Assembly (NCBI GenBank): GCA_020161855.1
Contig: JAIUNJ010000009.1
Location: forward strand, 1-47,643
Length of the DNA stretch: 47,643 bases
Reading direction: 5' to 3'
Source of the DNA: Pseudomonadota bacterium
GTDB taxonomy: Bacteria; Pseudomonadota; Alphaproteobacteria; Rhizobiales; Aestuariivirgaceae
Below, in pieces: positions 26,509 to 36,586 of the stretch. Both the position numbers and the translations under genes were made by a program. The notes under the pieces were generated by a model that was given only the letters and a program-made list of their open reading frames with translations, ran no database searches and had not been told where the DNA came from. Within the stretch, counting starts at the first letter, position 1; every line of letters begins with the position of its first letter.

Positions 26509-28352
26509 ACTTCATCCCCACCAGGTCCCGCCTCTCCATGCCCGTGCAGGATATCTCGCACTGGAAGGGAAGGCCTGCGAAACCACCGGCACTTCCGAGC
26601 GTCAGGACCATCCGCATCTTTGTCTTCGGGCTCACGGCCCTTCTCACGGCCCTGGGCACCTGGGGCATGTATCAGGTCATCAGCCCGGTGGATGTCACCT
26701 GGCTGCAGCTTGTCTTTGCTGCGATCTTCGCCCTCACCTTCACCTGGATTTCCTTCGCCTGCGCCAGCGCCATCGTCGGTTTCTGCATTCTGCTGCGCAA
26801 GGACACCGTGAGTGTTCCCCTTGCCCCGCAGTCCCGCATGGGCCGCACCGCGCTGGTCATGCCCGTCTACAATGAAGACCCCGCAAGCATCTTCGCCGCC
26901 CTCGAGCGCATGGGCCGTGGCCTCGTCTGGCAGGGCGCGCAACGCCACTTCGACATCTTCGTGCTCAGCGACACCCGCAAGGACGACATCGCCAGCCAGG
27001 AGGAAGAACGCTTCCTCGCCCTGCGCCAGTCCTTCCTGGGCGAACTCGGGGTCTATTACCGCCGCCGTGAACAGAATCTCCACCGAAAGGCCGGCAACAT
27101 CGCCGACTTCGTCTGCAACTGGGGTGCTGCCTACGACCACATGATCGTGCTCGATGCCGACAGTGAAATGAGCGGCGAGCTGCTGGTAACGCTGGCCCGC
27201 GCCATGGCTGCCGATCCCGGGGCCGGCATCATCCAGACACTGCCATTGCTGCGCAACCGCTGGACACCCTATGCCCGCATGACCCAGTTTGCAGGCCGCG
27301 TTTATGGTCCGGTCGTGGCGGCGGGGCTAGCCGCCTGGCATGGCCGCGACGGCAACTACTGGGGCCACAACGCCATCATCCGCACCCGCGCCTTTGCCGA
27401 GGCAGCGGGCCTTCCGGAACTCAAGGGCCGCAAGCCCTTCGGCGGCCTCATCCTCAGCCACGACTTCATCGAGGCCGCCCTCATGCGCCGCGCTGGCTGG
27501 GCGGTTTATATGCTGCCGCAGCTTGCCGGTTCCTACGAGGAAACGCCGCCCTCGCTCATGGACTTTGCCGCCCGCGACCGCCGCTGGGCCCAGGGCAACC
27601 TGCAGCACAGCAAGCTCGTCGGCACCAGGGGCCTGTGCTGGGTCAGCCGCGTGCACCTTATCCAGGGCATCATGTCTTATCTCGCCTCGCCGCTCTGGCT
27701 GATGCTGCTCACGGCGGGCATGGGCCTTGCGTTCATCGCGCACTACACCGAGCCCAACTATTTCCCCGACGGTTTCTCGCTGTTCCCGGCCTGGCCTGTC
27801 TTCGACCCGGAACTGGCGCTGCGCCTTCTCGTGGTCACGGCCGTCGTCCTCTATCTGCCCAAGCTGCTTGGCATCATTCTCGCCTTGCGTGACCGCGAGT
27901 TGCGCCAGGGCTGCGGCGGTGCGGCAGGCCTCCTCAAGAGTGTCGCCGCCGAGGTTGGCCTTTCGATGCTGCTGTCGCCCATCATGATGCTGGTACAGTC
28001 GCGCTTCGTGCTCGACATCATGATCGGCCGCGATTCAGGCTGGAACACCCAGAACCGCAACGACGCGGCAGTGCCCTTTGCCATCGCCTTGCGCCGCCAC
28101 GCCTTCCACTCGCTCGTGGGTGTCGCGCTGGGGATTCTGGCCGTGTCGATCTCCTGGGCCACCTTCTTCTGGTTTCTACCGATCATGACCGGCCTGATCC
28201 TCGCGCCGCTGATCTCCTGGGCCTCCAGCATGCCGTCGCTCGGCCGGTGGCTGTGGCAGGCCAATGTCTTCCGGATCCCCGGGGAAAGCGATGGCGCCGC
28301 CGCCATGGCCGATGCCTTCGCGCCCACCGCGCGGCTGGAACCGGCAGAGTAA
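26505..28352 (+). CDS. opgH: Glucans biosynthesis glucosyltransferase H
   Basis: An inner-membrane GT2-family enzyme that polymerises glucose from UDP-glucose into the linear glucan. 615 residues from the GTG at 26505, which overlaps the opgG stop (GTGA) with AGGTGG upstream; GTG 26493 is an alternative. Catalytic elements are VMPVYNEDP, the DXD-type VLDADSEM, the acceptor-binding SHDFIEAALMRRAGW and the RDRRWAQGN motif. Two N-terminal helices and about five C-terminal helices flank the cytoplasmic domain. Co-transcribed with opgG and the phosphoglycerol transferase. Confidence 0.94.
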   Translation: MNFIPTRSRLSMPVQDISHWKGRPAKPPALPSVRTIRIFVFGLTALLTALGTWGMYQVISPVDVTWLQLVFAAIFALTFTWISFACASAIVGFCILLRKDTVSVPLAPQSRMGRTALVMPVYNEDPASIFAALERMGRGLVWQGAQRHFDIFVLSDTRKDDIASQEEERFLALRQSFLGELGVYYRRREQNLHRKAGNIADFVCNWGAAYDHMIVLDADSEMSGELLVTLARAMAADPGAGIIQTLPLLRNRWTPYARMTQFAGRVYGPVVAAGLAAWHGRDGNYWGHNAIIRTRAFAEAAGLPELKGRKPFGGLILSHDFIEAALMRRAGWAVYMLPQLAGSYEETPPSLMDFAARDRRWAQGNLQHSKLVGTRGLCWVSRVHLIQGIMSYLASPLWLMLLTAGMGLAFIAHYTEPNYFPDGFSLFPAWPVFDPELALRLLVVTAVVLYLPKLLGIILALRDRELRQGCGGAAGLLKSVAAEVGLSMLLSPIMMLVQSRFVLDIMIGRDSGWNTQNRNDAAVPFAIALRRHAFHSLVGVALGILAVSISWATFFWFLPIMTGLILAPLISWASSMPSLGRWLWQANVFRIPGESDGAAAMADAFAPTARLEPAE

Positions 28353-28366
28353 CGGAAGCAGGCGCC

Positions 28367-30040
28367 ATGTCCTCCGCACCGGGCCGAACCATGGCCAGCG
28401 CCTTGCTCGGCTTCATCAAACGCGATCTGTGGAAGCTCCCTGTCGCCTATCTCATCCTGCTGGCCGTCATGGCCTGGCTCGGCCGATGGACACCGGACTA
28501 TCTGCAAGGCCGCGATCTCTGGCACTTCCTCCTGCCGCGCATGGCCATCGCCATGGTCATGCTTGGCGTCTTCGCGGCCTTCATCCGCCTCGTGCCCGCG
28601 GCGCTGCTGCTGGCCGCCGCCCTGCTCGTCGTCGGCACCATCTCGGCCATCAAGCGCGAGGCCACGGGCGAGCCCTTCCAGGTCAGCGATCTGTTTCTGG
28701 TGGGGCAGACGCATGCCCTCTTTGGCTATGTCAGCTGGGCCCACTGGCTTGCCGGCATAACGATTATCCCCGCAGTTATCATCGCCGCCCGCAGCCTGCG
28801 CTTCAGGCTCTGGAGCCTTCCGCTTGCCGTCTGTTGCATCGCCCTGCTCTCCACCTACCGCTTCGAGCCCGTCGTCAAATGGATCCACGACAACTCCTAC
28901 TGGATCGGCGTCGAGAACCTGACCTTCAGCCAGGCCGAGAGCGAACGGATGAATGGTCTGGCAACGCATCTTTATTTCTCGACCGCGGGCCTGCGCCTGA
29001 AAACCTTCACCGAGGCCGAGGTCGATGCTGCCCTGGCGGCGCTGGAGGCTCCGCCGGCCCCTGCCACCCGGACCACGCCTGCGCCCGATATCTTCATCGT
29101 TCTGGGCGAGGCCTGGTGGCGCGATCCATCCGATGCCGAAAGCCCGCTCAACCGCCTCGTCGCGGCAGGCTTCGCTGAAGGCAAGGCTATCTCGCCCGTC
29201 TACGGTGGCACCACGCCCAATGCCGAGTTCGAGGTGCTGACGGCCGTGTCCGCCAAGAGCTTCATGTCGGGGATCATTCCCTTTCAGCACTACGTGCAGT
29301 ACTTCACGGAAAACGCCCGCATGCTGCCGCGGCTTCTCGCCGGGGCTGGCTATGTCTCGCACGCCTACCATAACTTTGAAAAGCAGTTCTGGCTGCGCGA
29401 TCAGGTCTATCCACGCTTCGGCTTCGCCACCTTCGACGGCATGGACGACATGACCTTGACCAAGCAAGACAATGGCTGGCCGCGCGATGATGGTCTTTTC
29501 GCAAAGGTCGCAAGCCGCCTCGGTGAGGCAGCGCCGCGCTTCCACTACATCGTCACCGTCCAGACCCATGGTCCCTATATCGAGGACAAGGACCGCGACC
29601 CGATGCCGGACGGCAAGAGGCACCCGGGCCGCAGCGACTACCGCGACCGGCTTTCCGCTGCTGTCGATGGCCTTCTGGCGCTCAACGACAAGCTCAAGGC
29701 CCGTGGCCGCCCCTATGTCATCGTGGCCTTCGGTGACCACCTGCCGGGCCTGCGCACCCATCAATGGAACATCGGCTGGAACTTCACGCCCGATCCGCGC
29801 CTCTATCAGGTGCCGGTCCTGACGATCAGCAACAGCGACGATGCCACCGTGCTGCGCGACCGCCTGCAGATGCGGCCGCTCTTCTGCATGTCACCGGTGC
29901 TCATCGACTGGCTGAAACTGCCCATCGACGACCGCTACATGCGCTACATCGCCAAGCGCTGCGACGCGGGCACAGCACCGGGTTTCGTGCCACCCGAGGC
30001 GGTCATCCAGAACCAGCTCTTTGCAAGCCAGCCGCGCTGA
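28367..30040 (+). CDS. LtaS/OpgB-like phosphoglycerol transferase (sulfatase fold)
   Basis: A 557-residue membrane protein with five N-terminal helices and a large extracytoplasmic domain of the alkaline phosphatase/sulfatase fold. Metal and catalytic motifs are present: the early acidic site IFIVLGEAWW, the nucleophile Thr in YGGTTPNAEFEVLT, the histidine of VQTHGPY, and FGDHLPG. OpgB transfers phosphoglycerol from phosphatidylglycerol to periplasmic glucans, and the position 14 bases after opgH supports that role. A phosphoethanolamine transferase or a general LtaS-like enzyme remains possible. The start MSSAPGRTM has GGAAG upstream. Confidence 0.88.
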   Translation: MSSAPGRTMASALLGFIKRDLWKLPVAYLILLAVMAWLGRWTPDYLQGRDLWHFLLPRMAIAMVMLGVFAAFIRLVPAALLLAAALLVVGTISAIKREATGEPFQVSDLFLVGQTHALFGYVSWAHWLAGITIIPAVIIAARSLRFRLWSLPLAVCCIALLSTYRFEPVVKWIHDNSYWIGVENLTFSQAESERMNGLATHLYFSTAGLRLKTFTEAEVDAALAALEAPPAPATRTTPAPDIFIVLGEAWWRDPSDAESPLNRLVAAGFAEGKAISPVYGGTTPNAEFEVLTAVSAKSFMSGIIPFQHYVQYFTENARMLPRLLAGAGYVSHAYHNFEKQFWLRDQVYPRFGFATFDGMDDMTLTKQDNGWPRDDGLFAKVASRLGEAAPRFHYIVTVQTHGPYIEDKDRDPMPDGKRHPGRSDYRDRLSAAVDGLLALNDKLKARGRPYVIVAFGDHLPGLRTHQWNIGWNFTPDPRLYQVPVLTISNSDDATVLRDRLQMRPLFCMSPVLIDWLKLPIDDRYMRYIAKRCDAGTAPGFVPPEAVIQNQLFASQPR

Positions 30041-30052
30041 AACCGCTCCGGC

Positions 30053-31375
30053 CTAAGCCGAAACGAAGTGCACCCCCTGGAACTTCGCCCGCAGCGCTGC
30101 CGTGCGCGGTGCCACCTGGTCCGGCGCATTGGCGCGCAGCCCTTCCGCAATGAGTGCTGCCAGTTCCGGAACATCCGCCACGGTCACGCCACGCCGCACC
30201 AGTTCCGGCGTGCCGATGCGTAGGCCATTGAGATCACCCACCACCTCGGCGATGGGGAGGCCGATGCCGCAAGCCAGAAAGCCCGCCTTGCGCAGCGTCT
30301 TGGAGGCCGCCTGTCCGCCGCCAAAGCCCGCTGCCTTGACGGCGAACTGATGCGAGTCCGTCACGCCGCGCCCGGTCGAGAACACCGGCAACCCCTGCTT
30401 CTCCAGCGCCGCCGCCAGCGCCCGCGCCACATCGACCATGGCCTGCGCATAGGCCCTGCCGTGCTCCCGCCAGTCCAGCAGCGTGATCGCCAGTGCCGCT
30501 GACTTCGCCGCGTCGAAATTGGCCGTCATTCCCGGAAAGGCGATGGCATCGAGCAGTTTGCTGATCGCGGCATCATTGCTCACGATCAGCCCGCCTGCCG
30601 GGCCGCCAAGGCTCTTGTAGGTGCTCATCGTCATCAGATGCGCACCTTCCGCCAGTGGATTGGCCCAGACGCCACCGGCAATCAGGCCGCACTGATGTGC
30701 GGCGTCGAACAGCACCTTCGCCCCCACCTCGTCGGCAATGGCGCGCACCTCCCGCACCGGATGGGCAAAGAGATTGAGGCTGCCCCCCACGGTGATCACC
30801 TTGGGGCCCACCTTCCGGGCCAGTGTCCGCAAGCCGTCGAGATCGAGAGAAAAGCCATCCGCATTGACGGGTGCCATGTGACTCACCAGGCCATAAAGCC
30901 CGGCACATCCCGCCGCGTGATGGGTCACATGCCCGCCAATCGTCGCCGGCGGCGCGATGATGGCGTCTCCCGGCTTTGCCAACGCCATGAAGCCGTAGAG
31001 ATTGGCCAGTGCCCCGGAACCCACGCGGATCTCGGCATAGCGGGCGTGGAAGATCTCGGCCGCCAGTTCTGCCGCGATGACTTCGATTTCCTCGATCGCC
31101 TCCAGCCCCATCTCGTACTTGTCGCCGGGGTAGCCGAGCGATGGCCTTGAGCCGAGCCCACGGGCCAGCAGTGCCTCCGCCCTGGGATTCATCACATTGG
31201 CGGCAGGGTTGAGATTGAAACACTGACGGTCGTGGATGGCGAGGTTTTCCTCAACGAGCGCTTCCACCCGCCGGGCCGCCGCTGCGCTGGACAGCGCGCC
31301 CACCCCCGCCGCGATCTCCTGCACCCGGGCCTCGCATGGCCCCGGCACCCACTCCCGCCTTGCCAGATGTGGCAT
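30053..31375 (-). CDS. SHMT-like PLP enzyme with altered active site
   Basis: A 440-residue fold-type I PLP enzyme of the serine hydroxymethyltransferase superfamily. The PLP lysine is Lys254 (STYKSLGGPAGG), Asp224 and His227 lie in FDAAHQCGL, and GLRIGTPELVRRG matches the substrate-carboxylate arginine. By hand alignment to E. coli GlyA, Tyr55 is Pro78, Glu57 is Leu80, Tyr65 is Glu88 and His228 is Tyr253. Glu57 is a key residue for folate-dependent hydroxymethyl transfer. A different aldol-type substrate, such as a 2-methylserine or beta-hydroxy amino acid, is likely, but this is inference. The start follows GGGAGA. It converges on the opg operon. Confidence 0.85.
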   Translation of the reverse strand: MPHLARREWVPGPCEARVQEIAAGVGALSSAAAARRVEALVEENLAIHDRQCFNLNPAANVMNPRAEALLARGLGSRPSLGYPGDKYEMGLEAIEEIEVIAAELAAEIFHARYAEIRVGSGALANLYGFMALAKPGDAIIAPPATIGGHVTHHAAGCAGLYGLVSHMAPVNADGFSLDLDGLRTLARKVGPKVITVGGSLNLFAHPVREVRAIADEVGAKVLFDAAHQCGLIAGGVWANPLAEGAHLMTMSTYKSLGGPAGGLIVSNDAAISKLLDAIAFPGMTANFDAAKSAALAITLLDWREHGRAYAQAMVDVARALAAALEKQGLPVFSTGRGVTDSHQFAVKAAGFGGGQAASKTLRKAGFLACGIGLPIAEVVGDLNGLRIGTPELVRRGVTVADVPELAALIAEGLRANAPDQVAPRTAALRAKFQGVHFVSA

Positions 31376-31462
31376 TGCATTCTCCCTGTTTGTCGAAATC
31401 ATAACCGAAGGCCGAACGCCTTCCCATCCGTCTTTCCCGCGAGGACGATCACTTTGGAACCA

Positions 31463-31521
31463 TCATTCCAGCGAAAGGCCGTCATTCCAGCCTAAGAACG
31501 TCATTCCAGCGCAAGCTGGAA
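31463..31521. repeat. Three tandem 19-bp repeats, REP-like
   Basis: TCATTCCAGC recurs at exactly 31463, 31482 and 31501, each heading a 19-bp unit. The third copy runs into TTCCAGC-GCAA-GCTGGAA, a 7-bp perfect palindrome. The type resembles dispersed intergenic repeats known in many proteobacteria. Confidence 0.7.
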
Positions 31522-31624
31522 CCCAGCTTCTTCTCAGGTTGCGCCGCACCCTTCCAAACCTGGCTCAGCCCCATCCCACCCACGTCGTCCTCATTCGGCT
31601 TGCAGGACTGTTGTTGGTGGAATG

Positions 31625-31685
31625 AAAAAGGCAGAGGAGCGTTTCCGCCACTCTGCCTCAATCTCTGAACCCATTTCTGGATTGT
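31625..31685 (-). ncRNA. Candidate short RNA or attenuated leader
   Basis: The minus-strand promoter at 31691-31719 would start transcription near 31685. About 27 bases later lies a strong intrinsic terminator (AGGCAGAG paired with CTCTGCCT, then five T at 31629-31625). The product would be about 60 bases. It lies upstream of, and in line with, the SHMT-like gene, so it could be a small RNA or a transcription-attenuating leader. Confidence 0.45.
31629..31658 (-). terminator. Intrinsic terminator
   Basis: An 8-bp stem AGGCAGAG/CTCTGCCT with an inner GCG/CGC pair, followed by five T on the minus strand. It could also back up the lon terminator 100 bases upstream. Confidence 0.8.
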
Positions 31686-31690
31686 CCACA

Positions 31691-31719
31691 AATCTAGTGA
31701 AACACCGCGCGCCTGTCAA
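31691..31719 (-). promoter_or_regulatory. Near-consensus sigma-70 promoter
   Basis: On the minus strand TTGACA (31719-31714), 17 bases, then TAGATT (31696-31691). This is the best promoter match in the window. It drives into a terminator-ended short RNA and, beyond that, the SHMT-like gene. Confidence 0.7.
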
Positions 31720-31750
31720 GCATTAAATTCCCCTTATAGGACAAAGAGAA

Positions 31751-31777
31751 ACCCGCGCCCCTTTCGGGAACGCGGGT
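31751..31777 (-). terminator. Terminator of lon
   Basis: The 7-bp stem ACCCGCG/CGCGGGT with an inner CCC/GGG pairing, followed by TTTCTCTTT on the minus strand, lies 26 bases after the lon stop. Confidence 0.8.
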
Positions 31778-31802
31778 CCAATCTCTCGTTCTGGCCGCAG
31801 AC

Positions 31803-34235
31803 TCAGTGAACGGCGCTCTCGCCCGAGCCTTCGCCCTTGCCCCGGGCAGCGGCGGCGGCTTCTTCCGCCTCCTCGTCCCAGGTGATCGGCACCGGCATGC
31901 GCACCAGCGCGTTCTTGAGAACGTCGTCCATCCGCGACACCGGCACGATTTCCATGCCCGATTTCACGTTGTCCGGGATCTCGGCCAGATCCTTCACGTT
32001 CTCCTCGGGGATCATCACCTTCTTGATGCCGCCGCGGAGTGCCGCCAGGAGCTTTTCCTTCAGGCCGCCGATCGGCAGAACCCGGCCGCGCAGCGTGATC
32101 TCGCCCGTCATTGCCACATCCCTGCGGACGGGAATGCCGGTCATCACGGAGACGACGGCGGTTGCCATGGCGATGCCTGCCGACGGGCCATCCTTCGGCG
32201 TCGCGCCTTCCGGCACGTGCACGTGAATGTCCTTGCGGTCGAACACCGGTGGCTTGACGCCGATCGAGGGCGCCCTGCTCCGCACGTAGGATGAAGCGGC
32301 CGAGATCGACTCCTTCATCACGTCGCGCAGGTTGCCGGTGACGGTCATCTTGCCCTTGCCGGGCATCATGAGCGCTTCGATCGTCAGAAGCTCGCCGCCC
32401 ACCTCGGTCCAGGCCAGGCCGGTGACAACACCCACCTGGTCTTCGCGCTCGGCCTCGCCGTGCTTGAACTTCGGCACGCCGAGATACTGGCGCACCACCT
32501 CTGGCGTCACCTTGATCTTCTTGCCCTTCTTCGCCGTCATCAAATCCTTGACCGCCTTGCGGGACAGCGTGTTCATCTCGCGCTCGAGGCTACGCACGCC
32601 CGCTTCGCGGGTGTAGCGCTGGATCACCTCACGCACGGCCTCGTCGTTGACCTCGAACTCCTTCTTCTCCAGCCCATGGTTCTCCATGGCCTTGGGGATC
32701 AGGTGGCGCTTCACGATCTCGGCCTTCTCGTCCTCGGTGTAGCCAGCGATCCTGATGATCTCCATGCGGTCGAGGAGTGCGGGCGGAATGTTCAGCGTGT
32801 TGGAGGTGGTCACGAACATCACGTTCGAGAGGTCGTATTCCACTTCGAGATAGTGATCCATGAAGGTCGAGTTCTGCTCGGGATCGAGGACCTCGAGCAA
32901 AGCTGCCGACGGATCGCCACGGAAATCCATGCCCATCTTGTCGATTTCGTCGAGCAGGAAGAGCGGATTGCTCTTCTTGGCCTTCTTCATCGACTGGATG
33001 ACCTTGCCCGGCATCGAACCGATATAGGTGCGGCGGTGGCCACGAATCTCGGCTTCGTCACGCACGCCGCCCAGCGACATGCGGATGAACTCGCGGCCCG
33101 TTGCCTTGGCGATCGACTTGCCAAGCGAGGTCTTGCCCACGCCCGGCGGTCCAACGAGGCAGAGGATCGGGCCCTTGAGCTTGTTGGTCCGGGCCTGCAC
33201 CGCGAGATACTCGACGATGCGCTCCTTCACCTTGTCGAGGCCGAAGTGATCGGTATCGAGGATGTTCTGCGCGAATGCGAGGTCGGTCTTGACCTTGCTC
33301 TTCGAGCCCCACGGAATGCTCAGCAGCCAGTCGAGATAGTTGCGCACGACGGTGGCTTCCGCCGACATCGGGCTCATCTGCCGCAGCTTCTTGATTTCCG
33401 CTTCGGCGCGCTCGCGTGCTTCCTTCGAAAGCTTGGTGTCCTTCACCCGCTTCTCGATCTCGGCGATCTCGTCGCGCTCCTCGGTGCCGTCGCCAAGTTC
33501 CTTCTGAATGGCCTTCATCTGCTCATTCAGATAGTACTCGCGCTGGGTCTTCTCCATCTGGCGCTTCACGCGGCTGCGGATGCGCTTCTCCACCTGGAGA
33601 ACCGAGATCTCGCCTTCCATCAGGGCATAGGCCTTCTCAAGCCGCTCCTCGATGGTACCGAGCTCAAGCAGAACCTGCTTGTCGGGAATCTTGATCGCAA
33701 GGTGGGCGGCAATGGTGTCGGCAAGTTTGGAGAAATCGGTGATCTGTCCGATGTTCGCCAGAACCTCCTGCGGCACCTTCTTGTTGAGCTTCACATAGCT
33801 CTCGAACTGCGCCGTGGTGGAGCGGGCAAGCCCTTCCGTTTCCTTGTCAGCGGCAGCGGGCGTCACCATCGCCGAGACATTTGCCTCGAAGAAATCAGCA
33901 CGATCCGTGAAGGAGAGAATGCGCGCGCGCTCCAGGCCTTCGACAAGCACCTTCACGGTGCCGTCAGGCAGCTTCAGCAGCTGCATCACCTGGGCCAGCG
34001 TGCCGACTTCATACATGGCGTCCTGCGCCGGATCGTCATCGGCCGGATTCTTCTGCGCGACGAGGACAATGCGCTTTTCCTCGCGCATCACCTCTTCCAG
34101 CGCCTTGATGGACTTTTCACGTCCCACGAAGAGGGGAACGATCATGTGGGGGAAAACGACAATGTCCCTGAGCGGCAGAACCGGAAGAACTTCTTCCGCA
34201 CCGAGGTATTTTCCAGTTTCAGTTTTCTTGGCCAT
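31803..34235 (-). CDS. lon: ATP-dependent protease La
   Basis: The cytoplasmic AAA+ protease that degrades misfolded and regulatory proteins. The 810 residues contain an N-terminal substrate-binding domain ([21 protein letters not shown] at the start), a coiled-coil, Walker [10 protein letters not shown] near 360, Walker B in [11 protein letters not shown], and the C-terminal Ser-Lys dyad: Ser in [10 protein letters not shown] and Lys in [11 protein letters not shown]. The start has AGGAAGA upstream. It lies 120 bases after clpX. No sigma-32 promoter could be fixed in that gap. Confidence 0.98.
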   Translation of the reverse strand: MAKKTETGKYLGAEEVLPVLPLRDIVVFPHMIVPLFVGREKSIKALEEVMREEKRIVLVAQKNPADDDPAQDAMYEVGTLAQVMQLLKLPDGTVKVLVEGLERARILSFTDRADFFEANVSAMVTPAAADKETEGLARSTTAQFESYVKLNKKVPQEVLANIGQITDFSKLADTIAAHLAIKIPDKQVLLELGTIEERLEKAYALMEGEISVLQVEKRIRSRVKRQMEKTQREYYLNEQMKAIQKELGDGTEERDEIAEIEKRVKDTKLSKEARERAEAEIKKLRQMSPMSAEATVVRNYLDWLLSIPWGSKSKVKTDLAFAQNILDTDHFGLDKVKERIVEYLAVQARTNKLKGPILCLVGPPGVGKTSLGKSIAKATGREFIRMSLGGVRDEAEIRGHRRTYIGSMPGKVIQSMKKAKKSNPLFLLDEIDKMGMDFRGDPSAALLEVLDPEQNSTFMDHYLEVEYDLSNVMFVTTSNTLNIPPALLDRMEIIRIAGYTEDEKAEIVKRHLIPKAMENHGLEKKEFEVNDEAVREVIQRYTREAGVRSLEREMNTLSRKAVKDLMTAKKGKKIKVTPEVVRQYLGVPKFKHGEAEREDQVGVVTGLAWTEVGGELLTIEALMMPGKGKMTVTGNLRDVMKESISAASSYVRSRAPSIGVKPPVFDRKDIHVHVPEGATPKDGPSAGIAMATAVVSVMTGIPVRRDVAMTGEITLRGRVLPIGGLKEKLLAALRGGIKKVMIPEENVKDLAEIPDNVKSGMEIVPVSRMDDVLKNALVRMPVPITWDEEAEEAAAAARGKGEGSGESAVH

Positions 34236-34356
34236 ATTCTTCCTGTGCAGGTGAACCCTGCCCTTGGTTCCGCCGGCACCAGAGTGGCACTGGCGGTTTG
34301 TGTCGGACCGATGTGGCGACGGGCGTTAAGAACTTCAAGCCCGCCCGCAAAGGCGA

Positions 34357-35637
<1,281 letters not shown>

Positions 35638-35824
35638 GCTTTCGTTCCTTAAACTCCGGCGCGCCAGACGGGCCCGCCCCACTCCTCAAAATTCTCTACG
35701 CCCGCACACCTAACCAAGCATAGCCCCAAGAGGCGACTCAAATCCAGCTTGCGCCTTCCGGGGTTAAACAATCCTTGCAAGGGTGTATCCGGTCAAGACC
35801 CGGCCTGAAGCCTGGCGCAAGCCG
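35638..35824. other. Gap between clpP and clpX
   Basis: No gene. On the minus strand there are several TTG-containing boxes (TTGACC, TTGAGT), but no clear promoter pair. No intrinsic terminator is seen after clpP. Confidence 0.35.
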
Positions 35825-36454
35825 TCACTTGCCGTCCTCAGGCTGCGGGCGCCGGTCCTTGACCTCGTCCACAAGGCCGAATTTCACGGCTTCGGCGGCG
35901 GTCATGAAGTTGTCGCGCTCAAGCGCCTCTTCAATTTCCTTGAAGCTGCGGCCCGTGTGCTTCACGTAAATTTCATTCAGCCGTTTCTTGAGATTTTCCA
36001 CATTGCGCGCGTGGATCAGGATGTCGGTCACCTGGCCCTGAAAGCCGCCGGATGGTTGATGCACCATGATCGAGGCGTGCGGCAGGGCAAAACGCATGCC
36101 CTTTTCGCCGGCGCAAGCAAGGAGCGAGCCCATGGAAGCTGCCTGTCCCATGACGATGGTCGAGACCGGGCAACGGATGAACTGCATCGTGTCATAGATC
36201 GAAAGGCCCGATGTCACCACGCCGCCCGGCGAGTTGATGTACATGGCGATTTCCTTCTTGGGGTTCTCGGCCTCAAGGAAAAGCAACTGCATGCAGATCG
36301 ACGCGGCCATGGTGTCCTCGACCTGGCCCGTCACGAAAATGATGCGTTCGCGCAGCAGGCGCGATGGCAGATCATAAACCCGCTCGCCCCGCGCCTCCTG
36401 CTGGATGACGGAAGGCCAGAATGCGGCTGAAGGGGTCATGGGATCGAATGTCAT
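35825..36454 (-). CDS. clpP: ATP-dependent Clp protease proteolytic subunit
   Basis: The serine protease core, 209 residues. The triad is Ser107 (GQAASMGS), His132 (IMVHQPSGG) and Asp181 (ERDNFM). The first residues may be processed. Start [10 protein letters not shown] has GGAG six bases upstream; a second ATG five codons in is possible. It lies between tig and clpX in the order normal for the phylum and has a plausible own promoter in the end of the tig terminator. Confidence 0.98.
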   Translation of the reverse strand: MTFDPMTPSAAFWPSVIQQEARGERVYDLPSRLLRERIIFVTGQVEDTMAASICMQLLFLEAENPKKEIAMYINSPGGVVTSGLSIYDTMQFIRCPVSTIVMGQAASMGSLLACAGEKGMRFALPHASIMVHQPSGGFQGQVTDILIHARNVENLKKRLNEIYVKHTGRSFKEIEEALERDNFMTAAEAVKFGLVDEVKDRRPQPEDGK

Positions 36455-36505
36455 GGGAGCTCCGGAAATCGGCGGAAGGAATCAGGTCGGGATCAAGATC
36501 GACCA

Positions 36506-36534
36506 TAGATAGGTGACCGAATCCTTAAAATCAA
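36506..36534 (-). promoter_or_regulatory. Candidate clpP promoter
   Basis: On the minus strand TTGATT, 17 bases, TATCTA. The -35 box sits in the T-rich tail of the tig terminator. Transcription would start about 45 bases upstream of the clpP ATG. Confidence 0.5.
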
Positions 36535-36559
36535 ACAGCCGCACCAGAGGATGCGGCTG
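36529..36559 (-). terminator. Terminator of tig
   Basis: An 8-bp stem CAGCCGCA/TGCGGCTG with an 8-base loop, followed by TTTGATTTT on the minus strand, 28 bases after the tig stop. Confidence 0.8.
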
Positions 36560-36586
36560 TCCGAAAATCTCTTGGAATTGAGCAGC

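Noticed and set aside
27851-29764. 637-residue ORF on the minus strand
   Set aside because: It is antisense to opgH and the phosphoglycerol transferase gene, with a composition typical of shadow frames.
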